Below are positions 22,663-35,166 of a DNA stretch of 64,000 nucleotides, one piece after another. The stretch is from Nepenthes gracilis (Eukaryota; Streptophyta; Magnoliopsida; Caryophyllales; Nepenthaceae). The translations under genes were made by a program, and so were the position numbers. The stretch spans positions 9,348,371 through 9,412,370 of the forward strand of contig BSYO01000026.1 in the NCBI GenBank assembly GCA_033239525.1. Direction: 5' to 3'. The notes beneath the pieces were generated by a model. That model had not been told where the DNA came from and made no database searches. It saw only the letters and a list, made by a program, of their open reading frames with translations. Position 1 is the stretch's first letter. Each line of letters opens with the position of its first letter.

Positions 22663-23248
22663 TTGCATAACCTAAAACAGATAAAACCTACCATGAAATT
22701 CATCGGTGTAAATTCCATGGAGCCCTTCACTATCAACGCCAGAACTTTTCTCAGCACAATCGGTTTGACGATGCAAATCATTACCCACTCGGTGTCGCCC
22801 TACATGATTAGCATCATAAGTTTTGCCGAACAGCGAATGACAAAGTAAAATTGGCATCATCTAGATGCTGATGTTCATGGTGTGGAGTAGATACTAGGAA
22901 ATCATCACTGATATCAAGCTCAATTGGCATCATCTAGATGCTGATGTTCATGGTGTGGAGTAGATTCTAGGAAATCATCACTGTTATCAAGCTCAATTTG
23001 GGAGTTTCGTACATGAAAAGAAGACGACAATGAGAAAGACTCTAAATACTCTATCTCGGCATAAACACCATCAAAATCATCATCATCGTCATCGCCATCA
23101 AAAACATGGCCATGGTTGATGAATTCCCAGCTGCATTAATCATTTGAGAGAGGTTTTTCTTGTCCAGTAAAAAAGGGGTTAGAAGAACGATTCGCCATCG
23201 CCATCTCATCCTGTTACTTTCTCTCTCTATCCGACGCGCCGTCTCCAC
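22663..23248 (-). pseudogene. Decayed coding remnant of unknown family, minus strand
   Basis: I do not recognise the protein. On the minus strand one frame starts near 23214 and reads MANRSSNPFFTGQEKPLSND, a TAA, then WEFINHGHVFDGDDDDDDFD and onward for about 70 codons to HHEHQHLDDAN. A second stretch (22860-22672) reads FGKTYDANHVGRHRVGNDL and ends EFHG at a good splice donor (GTAGGT). The amino-acid use is that of real coding sequence. The internal stop, the 73-bp tandem duplication between the two stretches and the frame change argue for a pseudogene; a gene with unusual splicing is the alternative. It lies tail-side of alpha-COP on the same strand. Confidence 0.4.
22850..22995 (-). repeat. 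73-bp direct tandem duplication
   Basis: Copies at 22850-22922 and 22923-22995 both begin ATTGGCATCATCTAGATGCT and end ATCAAGCTCA, differing at two positions. 73 is not a multiple of three, so it would shift any reading frame crossing it. The near identity means it is recent. Confidence 0.95.
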
Positions 23249-24074
23249 CGCAATGTAAGTTGGTGTGGGTGCTTTTTTTTATTACGAGAAGCCAAAGGAG
23301 TCCAATTTGATATTAATGCACAAAAAAATAAGTGCATGCTACAGCATTTTCCTTCTTATTCAAATTTTTCTTTTCCTTTTTGTTAATAAAGAATTAGCCC
23401 CTGTGTTTCTCATCCAATTCTGCGAATAAATTTTAGGTATATAACCTCATCCAAAAAAATTATACAATAAATAAATTTAAAAATATAATATTAAAAATTA
23501 AAATCACAACTATATATCTGACCGTAGATCCCAGAATGCATGATCCTTGCGCTCCTTACGATTTGAAAGGAATACTGCTAAAAATGTCATTACATTTGTT
23601 ACAATGTAATTTTTTACGTTTTATCTATCTATTTATACTGATTGCTCGGATAACAATAAAGAGCAAAAGTCATATCATTCAATAATGTCCCAAATATAAT
23701 TAAAGAATATCCTCATAAAATTTCTCATGAAAGGAAGGCCAGAAAAATCTTCTCAAGGTGATTGTATGAAAGACCAAGGGATCATCACAGAAACAAGGAA
23801 ATCCTTCAAATCTGTGCATATGCCTCCCCAACCAATGAACCCTACGGCCATCATCATCTCAAATTTAACAAAGAGATCCGTAGTTTATTACATTCAAACT
23901 CATAATCAACTCAGCAGAGGGGAAAAAATATCAATGAAGATAAAACACTTCACCTGAAACAGTGGCCATTCTTGAACATCCTTAATTTGCCTGCAGCCGG
24001 GAGAAGTAATCAGCAAAAGATCCAATGCCAATGGGGTGAATTTACAAAAGCCCTAAATTCAGCTCCTTGATTGA
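23249..24074. other. alpha-COP 3' flank and spacer
   Basis: AT-rich spacer. A candidate poly(A) signal AATAAA for alpha-COP lies on the minus strand at 23889-23884, about 190 nt after its stop. The 76-codon plus-strand frame at 23727-23957 overlaps this UTR and looks like chance. Confidence 0.45.
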
Positions 24075-27000
24075 TCATCTGATCTGAGAAGGAGAACAAA
24101 GCAACCCAGAAGCGTCAGCACCGACAACAGAAACCTCACAAACATTACAAATCTGCCCCTCCTGACTAGGCACAAAATGGGTACCACAGTAGGGGCATGA
24201 AACGTCTTTCTGACCGCGGTAAATTGGCACGTATGTAGCCCCACAAACCGAAAATGGGTTTCTGAAGTCATAGTTAAGTTGAGAAGCATCGGTCATGTTC
24301 CTCTCGGTAGCCTGTAGAACTTGCCGAGCTGCCTTTGCCTGGTTCTCCATGGATGGGTTGGTCTCTAGAAGCCGTCTTGCAAAGCTGGCCGCCGTGCTAA
24401 GATTCTTCCCTTTATAGCAAACAGTCATGGCATTTAGCAGAGCAAGCCTCAAATGAGGCATCTGAAGATTGCAGTGTGTAAAATAGGCAGCGAGCTCCTG
24501 CTGTCGAACTGGGTCGTTCCTGATTTCTCTCCTTTTTAACTCCATCTTAAGACCCAAGACATACTCTTTTACAATGATAATCAACTCCTTAACTTCATCA
24601 ACTTCTCTTCGAGACTCCACCACTATTAGAGGAATGGTATGCAGGATGCTGAGGAAGAGACGGAGAGCCTCAGTGAATTTGCCGTTTGTTGTAGCCCGAT
24701 AACCAGCCTTGAGCTTCTCTTCCAATTGGGAGAAATTGAACACAAGAGCCGGAGGTCCCCTAACATTCGGGCTAGCAGTATCATTCCATCCCCTTTCAAC
24801 AGCCACTGATATCACTGGAGCAGAAGAAAATGCCAGCAAGTAGCTGTGGCTGCCAGCATGAAGATCCAGAAACATGGGCTTCAGAGGGGAAAAATTTTTT
24901 ATCCCCAGTTGCCGATTTAGCAGCCGCATTGCTGTGTTGAAATTGCCTGCAGCGGCATGCTCAGCTGCAAGAGATGATCTCTGCACCCATATTTGGCTCA
25001 CGGGCATGCCAGCTGTTGGAGCCACAAATACTGAAGAGCGGGCATTGACAGAATTCCTTGGAGTATTCTCCTCAGGGGGAAGCTCCAAATCCTCAAGTTC
25101 CCAGCCTCCGTCTTCCTCATTTTCTTCAGGCGCTTCCCCATCTTCCAACACTGCTGCTGCAAATCCATTCTCTAATCCATCAACATCAGCAATATCCAGA
25201 TCATCCCCCCAATCACCATCACCACCATCTTCCTCTTCGTCAGCAGCACCCGTACTGATATTATCCATTCCACTATCAAAAATGCCCCTCGAGATATTTA
25301 GTAAGGGCCAATCACCACCACACAAAATGGGTGCCGGAGGCAACAGTAGGGAGGGCACTTTTCCTCCAGGCAGAGAGGGGGCATCATCTCCCAACTCAGC
25401 AGCTAGCCTCTCAGCAACATCATGAATACCATGGACTGAAGCCGTAATGTATGCAAGAGGCAAGTGACCGGCATTCTCCAAGATCTTAACACGCTCACGG
25501 ACATCGCCCAGATAAAGGGCATTATGGAACTGACCCATAATGTCATTTTTCACCTCAGCAATCTTCAGCATTTTAGATAACTTGTCAATATTCCCACTTA
25601 TCAGATACAGAAAGGATAGCCTCTCAAAATTCTTTGTCCTCTGATAAGCATACTCAACAATACCAACATTACCTTGGCGAAGAGCCTCCACACCCAACCT
25701 GTACCAGTGGTCTTTCTCATCGATTTCCTTGGCTGAAGCAACTGCAGTTTGAATGTTCCCACTCTCGAGCGCCAAATTGAACCGGGTTTTCTCATCTTTT
25801 ACAAAGTGTAGTGCAACTTCAGGGAATCCTTTCTGCTGCAAATAAGCAATCATCGCTTGCCCCACAAGCTGAGAGCTTCTTATCATGTTCATAACATGGT
25901 CATATCTCTTCCTCATTAAAGAAAGCTTAAAACTATATTCTGTTGCATCAATAATTATTGCCTTGTTCTTTCCATCCCGATCCAAAAAGAAAATTGTGTT
26001 TCCGGCAACCTTAGTAATGTAAATTGGAACATCAAGCGTTCTGATTATCCCACTATCTCCATTAGGAAGACAATACTTGATATGATTGAGAGTTGTATAG
26101 ATGAAAACTCCGTTCTCATCCCAGGCTCCACTCTTAACACGGATTGTCTCGTGAAGTGTGCATTGATGCACGAGTCTCTTACTTGCGATGACTATCATAT
26201 GCTTGCTCAGCAAGGCAACAGTCTCCATGTCATTTGACCATACAGCATACTTCATAAAAGGGGTTTGAAGATCACCGAGAACCATCCTTTGCTGGAGGTC
26301 GAAGATAACAACTCTATCATCCGCCCTACACAGCAAATTACCCGTCCCTGCATAGAATATAGCATCGGTAGCAATAGGAAGTGCACTCTTTTTCACAATC
26401 TCATTCTTCAGGTTCTTGACTAACACTTGGTTGCTGCTCTTGTCAAGCACAGCGAACCTGTTTCGAGCTACAAATACAGCAGAACCCCCAACACCTCTTT
26501 TTGCCTCTTGTGTTGCATCACCTCTACCAAAGCTGTCTTTAGGTACGATATATAGCTCATAAGATCCACCATCAACATCGGAACATAAAAGAACAGCATT
26601 CTCTGTGGGACTGTATGAAAGAGTTCGAGGACCTTGATTTGGGCTCGTTGAACCAGACCGTCGAATCGGAATTACCTGTACGTCCCTCTGGGTGGAAAAT
26701 TCATAGAACCGCAAGAATCGATCTCTGGCGTAGAACATGGTATCAGCACTGACAGAAAAAGCAGGCCGCTCTCTCTCCAGCTTGAACACAATCATGCCAC
26801 TGTCATGACCAGCTGCTAGAAGATTCAATTCAGGGTGAGCTGCGAGAATCCAGAATCGATCGTGCTCCCTGCGGAAGGTTTGGATTCCAGTCCTCTTTGT
26901 TGCATCCCAAACACGAATACTTTTGTCTTCTGAATTTGACACAATTATGTCATGCTTGGCATGAAATATAACACATGAAACATTATTCATGTGTCCCCTC

Positions 27001-30000
27001 AATGTGTCTACCTCCCAAGCTTTAGTGTCTGAAAGCATGAATGTCATAGTAAGTGCATAATAATGGCTAAACACCAAAACTTGATGCCTACAGTCTACTC
27101 GCAATTTGAAAATTGAAGTCTGAGCCCAAAACATAGAATCAATTAGCAGCATATATTTAACTTGTAAAAGAAACTCCTTAACGCCACCATAATATTCCAC
27201 ACAGTTCCAGATTGATGTCAACAAAAGCAAAAACTCGAATTCATCACAAATCCTAAGGAGGCTAAAACTGGAAATCCTGATGTTTTGTGGAAAACAAAAA
27301 TATCCAGATGCTTTAAGAAAATTTGAAAAAGCCTGTGGCACTCAAAATCCCAAGGTTCTTGACATTTATCAGTGAATAACCAAACAAAACATGCAAACCA
27401 ATGACTTGAGGCTGTATGGTCACAGCATACACAGTTTTTACCCTTTAAAGCTGAGTGATTTTAGTAATCAGTTCTTACGTGTAAAAAGAGAGGAGGAAAA
27501 AAATAATCAGAGTGTAGAAAGCAAAATGGAGACCTGCAATTTGGCAAAGAAGTGGAAACAAAAATGCACATAATAGGCTTACCATTCATGCGCCACAATT
27601 TTACTTGTCGATCATCAGCACCAGACACAATCAACGGCAGAGTAGGATGAAATGCAGCCCAATTGACTCCCCTATCATGGCCTTCTAAGACATATTTGAT
27701 AACTGCATCAACACCTCCAAAAAGATCAGTGTTCATCTGACTCAACCGCAGTATGTCATCAGCAGGAGATACTGTCTTCTTCCTCAGCGCACCAATGTCC
27801 CAAACACGAATTGTCTGATCAAGGGAGGCTGACACAACAAGGTCATCCTTAGGATGGAATGAGGCACACATTACGTAATGATTGTGGCCTGTCAAGACAG
27901 AGATACATGTCCGCGACTGCCAGTTCCATATGCGAATAGTCTGGTCATCACTAGCACTCACAATCCATGGATACTCATGGTGAAACTGCACAGTTCGGAT
28001 ATAATCAAGGTGTCCAAGAAGTGTAAACAGACACCTGTGCAATTTGTAGTTCCAAACTTTAATCTTGTAATCATCTCCTGTAAATTTAGCATAACTACCC
28101 ATTATGACTGTCCAAAGAGGCAAAACATTATTGTTTTCATTTCAACTGCTACTAATGCATTATATTGAGTAAGACTAGGCTCACAACAATGTAGAATTGT
28201 GTACTAACAACTCAGACATTGAGGCCTTGTTCAGTAATGGGAAATGGGAATGATTTCTGAAAATTAAAAGAAAACAGAAAACTTGGAAATCATGTTCAAA
28301 TTTATCATTTTCGATATGGAAAAACTGAAAAACTGGGGTTTCAAAATTTCCATACCATGATAGAGTTGAAAAAATCAAAATAATGTTTGCCAATTTTCTT
28401 CCAGAGAGCTGTTCCAAGCTTTCCATTAGAAAACACAAAGACAGGCAAAGAAGACAAAGCTTGCGTCATTAAAATCAAAACCTGTCTCCTTTCTCTTCCT
28501 CCTCTCATGCTTTGGCCAACCTAGTAGCAGCGATCTCTCTTGGTCCATGAGTATGACATGATTCCTCTCGCTTCTTTCTGATTGTTCCTCCTTTTTTCTT
28601 GTTTTGGTTCACTTTTGTTTCTTCCTTCTTTCTCTTCTGACCATCCTCCAAAAATCCAAGGGAAAGTATCAATCCACCTTCTCTCTCTCATTCACTTTTT
28701 CTTGTTTCTTACCCTCTTATCCTCTTTCCTTCACTCTAATATGCACTTAGTGGCTTGTCCAACATCTCAATCACCAATTAATTAATCATGGATACAGGTT
28801 AATTTGAGTGTGCAATTTTCATGAAGTTTTGTCATTTTCTTTCTCTTACTCTGTTCTATTTTCCTTTTAGTTTGCATCTTGTAGTTAGTAGTATGGTTAT
28901 ATTTGGGGTTAGCTTAGTAATGAAATTAATGTGATGGGTATTGATTTATTGAGAAAGAAGGGGCTACTGATGGTAGTGGAACAAATAGAATTAAGGCAAG
29001 GGGCTATGATTAAGAGGGACAAAATGTTGAGGTGGAAGTGACCCTGTCTAGGGGTATTGGGTTGATTCTACTATAAAATTTGAGCTTTATCTGCAATTTG
29101 CATCTATATAGTTCATTTCAAGTTTTTCACTATTTACAAATATGGAAATAATGGGATATAAGTACTAACACAAGGTTTTTCCCCCAATATTTTGGAATGT
29201 CAATGGCTATAAGGTGTCTGCTTAAATGTCTAGTTGACCCAGTGACACATTTTCTTTTTCTGCCACGCAAAAATTGGTTCAATTTTGGTTTTTCTGTTCA
29301 GCTTTTATTTACCCTTCAGTTTTACCCTCTTGAAGTAAGTTGATATGATTACCGATTTTGGGTCTGATGTAGATAATTTTGGTGGTTGTGAGTGGTCAAA
29401 ATAGGGCCTACTATAGGGTTATTCAATTGCGACCCCCTATAATGACTACTATGGCTGACCAATCACATATATGGTTACTTTTTGTTCTCTTGAATAACTA
29501 CAAAGTGCAACTATTATATTTTCTTAATGCCAGGGGACTATTCAGTCGCACCACATTTGACTGCACATAAGCTGTTAACTTATTCGTTCCCCCTCCCCAC
29601 CATAAAAAACTGAATTGTGTGCTTCTTTTTTATTTATGACATAAGATGTAATGTCAACGTGGTAGCTAAATGACACATATCATGTTATTTGGTTATCAAA
29701 AGAAAAAAAAAAAAATCCCATAGATATATGGTTGGAAAAGGAAAACAAAAAAAATTTTAAAAAAAAAGAACATGCAAGAAAATTGGAGTATCTTTTGGGA
29801 AATCAACCCACCAAATTTCATTATACTACATGCCATACATGACCGCAATGATGGATTAACAAAGTGATACCTCAGATATACACATTATCTTCTGATTTTT
29901 TTTCTTGAATGAGATTTTCTTTTTCTAATGGAATATCGATCTTTAGTACATGGATAAATTTGACATTATATCTAGCATTTTGTGATATATCGTTTTTAGT

Positions 30001-33000
30001 GATGTTCAGAGCTTATTACAAACTAAATTGAACAGTAAAGTGATAAAAAAAATGGGAAAACAAGTTTCTAAACATTTTTCTAGTTTTCAACTTCCATATG
30101 GCTAGAAAACAATTTTAACTGGAATACATTTTTCATTTTTCTAAACAATAAATCATATTCAAGTTCCTTATCAATCAGATATGTTTTTTATTAAAATTGT
30201 GAAAAATGGACAATGGGAGATAGAAAAGAAATTAAATTTGATACCATTCTGAATGAGGAAAAGGAAAATTTTCAAAGAATCAAAATAATGAGAAAATATT
30301 GCAATTAATTATAGAAGAACCGGAGCTATAAGTTATGAAAGGATAAAGCAAATTCGGAATCCACCGAAATCAGACACACTTGGAATCTCTCCACAAAGAA
30401 CGCGAGAATAACAAAGAAAAACCTCTCCAGGCAAACAGAAAGCAACCTCTCGTTCTCACTCTCCTGTTTTCTTTCTTCTCCTTCTCAAAATCTTGATTTT
30501 CAAGGTCCTGCAGGAAGCTCAAGATAACAATCTTTTAATAAAAAAATCAAGTGTGTCTAAACTGGCAAAATACTCCTAATATATAGGGATAATACCACTA
30601 AACTAGCAAAATCCTACAACATTTAATTCTATATTAGTTATTTAAGTTAACTGATTTTGTAATTAATATCCTTCTTTCCCAAGCTTTATACAGCTACCCT
30701 TAATTAGGCTCAAGAGACAAGTGGCTGCAATTTCAAAATTAACTTCCCAATATTGAAAGTTGGTAGGCTATTCTCAAGGAGTAATTAACTCCTGCTCACA
30801 GATGAAGGCCAAAGGATTGATTTCCAAAGTCCTTTGTTTGTCGTAAATTGAGCAATTAATGAACTCCAACTTTTCTTTATTTCCAAGTGCCTTATTTGAT
30901 CTTGTTGAATTAATAAAGGCCAATCCAGCTTAACCTTATCATTCTCCCTGGGTTGGAAGAAACTTGTCATTGAGTTGGCAGCAGGAACTTTGTATTTGCC
31001 AACTTTGGTTATAATGTCCATCCAATCGGCCCAACGAGAATCGATAAAATAGTTGATCATCAATTGTTTAATAAAAAATAATAGTGCTCTAGAAGAAGTG
31101 AAGATAAATAGAAACTCAAATTGATGATTCAGTTTTGAACAATACTAAGAATCACAACTAGAACTGGTAAGGAAAATGAATTTTTCTCGCATAAATCATC
31201 TTAGTACTTATCGAATTTAGGAGGTAAATTCCAGTCAACCTACTCCTTCTCTGAAACTGAAAGGTTTTCAACAAGAAATGTGCTAATTTATACATTTTGA
31301 TTGGTCAATCTCAAATTATTTTCACAAGGTGTTCCAAGATATCTGCAAGCCACTAGACGTTCTAGGCAGTGTTGCAATTGAAGAACTCATATTCTTAATT
31401 TAGCAATCTCAATATCACAGAAGTCGTGCTTGAAATATATGAGCTCAGAGATATTATTCCTTAATTCTCTCCCACGACTCGCCATAGCTCAAATACCAAT
31501 TGATACTGTTCAAAATAGAGAGAAGTGAATTTTTGAGAAGATCAAAATAATGAAAAAAAATATCGTAATTAATTATCAAAGAACAAATGTACAAGATATG
31601 AAAGGGCAGAACATATTTGGAATCTATTGAAAATCTAATAGACTTGAAATCTACCAAGAACTAATTTTCAAGATCCCATAGAAAGTTCAAGATAACAATC
31701 TTTTAATAAAAATTCAAGTGAGTCTTAACTAGCAAAATACTCCTAATATATAGGGATAGTACCAATGCATGCATGCTCCTACAACATTTAATTTTATATT
31801 TGTTATATAAGTTAATTGATCTGAAAAATTAATATCTTCTTTCCCAAGCTTTATATTGCTACCCTTATTTAGGCTCAAGAGGCATGCAGCTGCCATTTCA
31901 AAATTAGCTTCCCAATATTGAAAGTTGGTAAGCTATTCTCCAGGAGCAATTAACTCATGCTCATGGCTGAAGGACAAAGGATTCATTTCTAAAGTCTCTT
32001 GTTTGTTGTAAATTGAGCAATTAATGAACTCCAACTTTTCTTTATTTCCAAGTGCCTTATTTGATCTTATTGAATTAACAAAGGCTGATCCAAATGAATC
32101 TTATCAAAAATGGAGAAAAGAAAACAGTTTTGCCAACTAAGGTTGCCCTTGGGGCTTTGTACAAATCAATAAATGAGAATGGTTAACAATTGCACTAACA
32201 AATATGATAACAATGTGGCCACACAAGTATACAACGAGAATGTGTCACCATGAAACCATCAAGAATTGTTTGGCACCATAAAAGTACAAGTGTTTATGGT
32301 GCAGATGACATATCTATTTGCTCACAGTCACACACCAAACCATTGTGTTTGTACAACATGCTTTTCATGATCTGACAATGCTTCATCCTTTCATCTCAAT
32401 AGTAAAATGGCAACCAGAATCCATCTAAAATCACAGTTAACCCATTGTCTCTGTTTATCATCAAACTTTCCAGATAGGTACTTTAGAAAGAAACAAAGGA
32501 GAGGAGAAATAGAGGAAACATTTTTTCCTAATCATTAGGGGAAATACTAATTCAGTTTCCCTAAGAAAATTCCAACTTCTACATGAAATTCCCCATGGAG
32601 GCCACCAGCCCAACCAATCTTCCGGGCTCTTTGTTCTCACTTAGGAAGAAAAAAAGGGAAGAACTCTTGAAACCCATTGCAAGCCACTTAGATCCTTAGA
32701 ACCTGAATTCACATTCCACATCTACCCATCACACAGGACAAGAACAATACATAAAAATAACCACCTCGACTTACCTCTCCTGTCATGTATACAATGTTAG
32801 CAGTCAGTCAACTGGTTCCTCCATGTGCTACTAAGCAACACAAATAAAATTATCCTCTAAACCACTAGATCCTCACTCCTCTCTTAAGTATTGTACACAA
32901 TTCTGAGTTATCTTCGCACTCATGATTTCCCAACATATCTCACTCAGATGTAAAGAAAATCCACCAAAGTAAAACAAAAGAATAATAATTCATACATCAG

Positions 33001-33405
33001 ATTTTGACACATGAAGATGCATCACCAACTGCAAGCGGCAGATAGATAGTCCATTCAACAGTAGAACATAATGCCAAATATCAACAAGAGAAAAGCCAAA
33101 TATGAATAAAACTCGCAAGGACAACAATTAACATAACAGATCCGCAGAACTCCCAAAGAGCATTGCTAAACTAGCGGCCAGCATTAGGAAGAAATACCTC
33201 CTGACACAAACAGGGGCTGAGATTTGTGGAAATGGACACAACGAACAGGCCCATCATGCTCATCAAACCGATCAATGAGAGTACCCATCCTGTAGTCCCA
33301 TAGCTGGATCACACCACTGTGAAGACTCGTGAGGATCCATGGTCTCTTATTGTGGAAACTCAGTCCCTTGACCCTATTACTCTTTGTCTCAAACTTTGTC
33401 AGCAT
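24075..33405 (-). CDS. Coatomer subunit alpha (alpha-COP), three coding exons
   Basis: Coding exons on the minus strand: 33405-33198, 28077-27583 and 27028-24075. They join in phase to 3657 nt, 1218 residues plus stop, matching the usual plant length of about 1216-1220. Alpha-COP is a core subunit of the COPI coat that moves cargo within the Golgi and back to the ER. The start [18 protein letters not shown] leads a WD40 propeller (about 1-320, e.g. [41 protein letters not shown]). The middle and alpha-solenoid region follow ([28 protein letters not shown]). An acidic linker ([14 protein letters not shown]) precedes the C-terminal domain, which ends [15 protein letters not shown] and [11 protein letters not shown]. 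No disabling changes seen. Most of the protein is in one 2954-bp exon. Plants often have two copies; which paralogue this is cannot be told here. Confidence 0.96.
30239..30941 (-). repeat. 3' LTR of the intronic element
   Basis: About 700 bp; longer than its partner by an extra segment near 30395-30495 that is CT-rich. It aligns with 31501-32106, including TACTCCTAATATATAGGGAT and GAACTCCAACTTTTCTTTAT. Confidence 0.88.
31501..32106 (-). repeat. 5' LTR of the intronic element
   Basis: 606 bp, next to the primer-binding site at 31487-31500. Several indels and substitutions distinguish it from the 3' LTR, so the insertion is not recent. Confidence 0.88.
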
Positions 33406-33995
33406 TTTTTCGAATCAACAAGATCAAGCACTGCGCATAATCAAACTGTATCACGTCACTACACAAATTGAACGTAGCATACTTGTACACAAGACAAAAC
33501 GCTCGCATAAAACTAATAACAACCTTCTTACTCCCCTTCCCCCGCCACCCTCCACCGAACAAAAAATAATAACACAGGAATTAACGACAACGATACACCC
33601 CAGCAGTCATTTCCTGATCTGCCATCGTTTTCAGCACTTCACAAATCCCTCAGCACACCGATATATTGGACCAAAAAAAAACAGACAGGTCACAGCAGAA
33701 AACGGCCGGACCAGATCGAAGGAGTGACCGAGACAGACCATCCCACGTCTTCAAAATTCTTTCAAATTAGCAGATTCTAATACCAAGCGGTATGAATTTG
33801 CACAAAGCACCAAAAAAAAAAAAAAAAGAAGTCAAAGCAATGAAAATGAAAACAATCAACTGAAATTAGCGTGTTCAATTCACCTCAGATCTGATCAATG
33901 AAGAGAGAGATCAAGTGAATTCCACTGGACCATTTACAAGCGCAAGAAATAGAGAGACCAAATGTGAACGTGATCGAAATCTCTGAGACAAGGGA

Positions 33996-34026
<31 letters not shown>

Positions 34027-34034
34027 GGGAAAGG
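33406..34034 (-). promoter_or_regulatory. alpha-COP 5' UTR with probable intron and CT repeat
   Basis: On the minus strand a leader rich in CT (plus (AG)n at 34002-34026) runs to ATCTGAG followed by GTGAATTG at 33883. An acceptor GCGCAG at 33436-33431 is followed by 25 nt to the ATG at 33405. This fits a 453-bp intron in the 5' UTR (inference from splice motifs). CT repeats near the start are common in plant housekeeping promoters. No upstream ATG was found in the short last leader exon. Confidence 0.5.
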
Positions 34035-35166
34035 GTTTTTTTTCTATTAAATTTCTTCGGTAGATCTGACCTTCGTTAAGCTTCTCTGTTAATTTGATTG
34101 CGACGGGAAGAAAATTCAGTAGTTTTGTTTCGTTTAGTCATTAGTCATTGGTGGGTAAGATTGATAGATATTAAATAATATGAAATATGTCATAAAAATA
34201 AAAAGTAATTCTATTTTTCTTAAACTTCTTGTTATTTTTTTTTTTAAGCTCCATACATAAAATATAAATTTTTATATGAATTAAAAAGACGGACTATATC
34301 TTATAATTTTAATATTTGTAGTTATCAAATTTAAATATTGTGTACTATAATTTAACAATAAATAATAGATATATAGAATTCGTTTTTAATATATTTTTCG
34401 ATACTCAACTCAATAATTTTTTTAAAAAATTAAAAAATTTGAAAAGAAAAAAAGAAGAAAAAGAAGTGATGAGTGTATGATTGAGCAAATTAGACAGGTT
34501 GAATTTCGTTAATTTGATTATACTAACAATAGGTGATTGTTTGCCCAAATATTTGATGCCCCTTTCTTTAATCGGAGGTTTGTATTTATAATATTGATAC
34601 AAATCAACCTGTTTGTATAAAATTGGCATGTTATTTGAAACATTACGTTGTATTAATCTTCAACCACTATACCGATTGTATAAAAGTATAGAAGTTAATT
34701 CTTGATATTTATTTGGCCGTTAATATCCACTTTAATATGGTTAATTATTTCTCGATTATATATAACCGTTCTTCATAATTAAATATCTTATTACTTACTT
34801 TGTCGGGTTGTTAATTGTCTCAATCTTTTATATCTTTGGTACACTGATTGTTTAGATGGTCGATTGAGTCTTAGGCCAGATCATTCTTTGAACCAAATTT
34901 ATATATCGATCAGCATGGTTATTTTGACAACTCATTCTGCACTGACATCTCAAAGACTTTAGATTTATATCGGGTGAGAATATTCTTATTTGGACCACAC
35001 TCAACAACATCATAATATAAATGCTCTAAAAAATAAAATTTATATATAAAATCACCACAGAATAACTATATAATAATGTGTGCTATTACCATAGATTTTT
35101 AAAGCTATAAAAGATAAAAGTAAAACATTAAATTTAATGGTTTTCTTTTTTACACAATATAACAAA
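34035..35166. other. Intergenic region, AT-rich
   Basis: Upstream flank of alpha-COP to the left edge of element C. Very AT-rich; no gene or element seen. Confidence 0.6.

Larger units (their letters stand above)
30239..32106 (-). mobile_element. Compact LTR element inside the alpha-COP intron
   Basis: Two direct LTRs, each starting TGATAC and ending TTATCA on the plus strand, flank only about 560 bp of internal sequence. Read on the minus strand, the 5' LTR ends at 31501, then ATTGGTATTTGAGC (a near-match to the usual initiator-Met tRNA primer site TGGTATCAGAGC). A short gag-like start follows ([11 protein letters not shown]), and a purine tract CAGGGAGAA precedes the 3' LTR. Flanking 5-mers are aaatt and aaaat, an imperfect target duplication. 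It lacks pol, so it is a deleted or non-autonomous (TRIM/LARD-like) element. It lies in the same transcriptional sense as alpha-COP, both on minus. Confidence 0.88.
28078..33197 (-). other. 5.1-kb first coding intron of alpha-COP
   Basis: Bounded by GTATTT at 33197 and ACAG at 28078. It is AT-rich with many short T-rich runs. It hosts a compact LTR element (30239-32106). The remainder (28124-30238, 32107-33183) holds no gene I can recognise. Splice sites and phase are intact, so the insertion appears to be tolerated. Confidence 0.9.

Noticed and set aside
24874..25425. 183-codon plus-strand open frame, Ser/Pro-rich
   Set aside because: Exactly antisense to the acidic linker exon of alpha-COP; the low-complexity Ser runs are the complement of its Asp/Glu codons.
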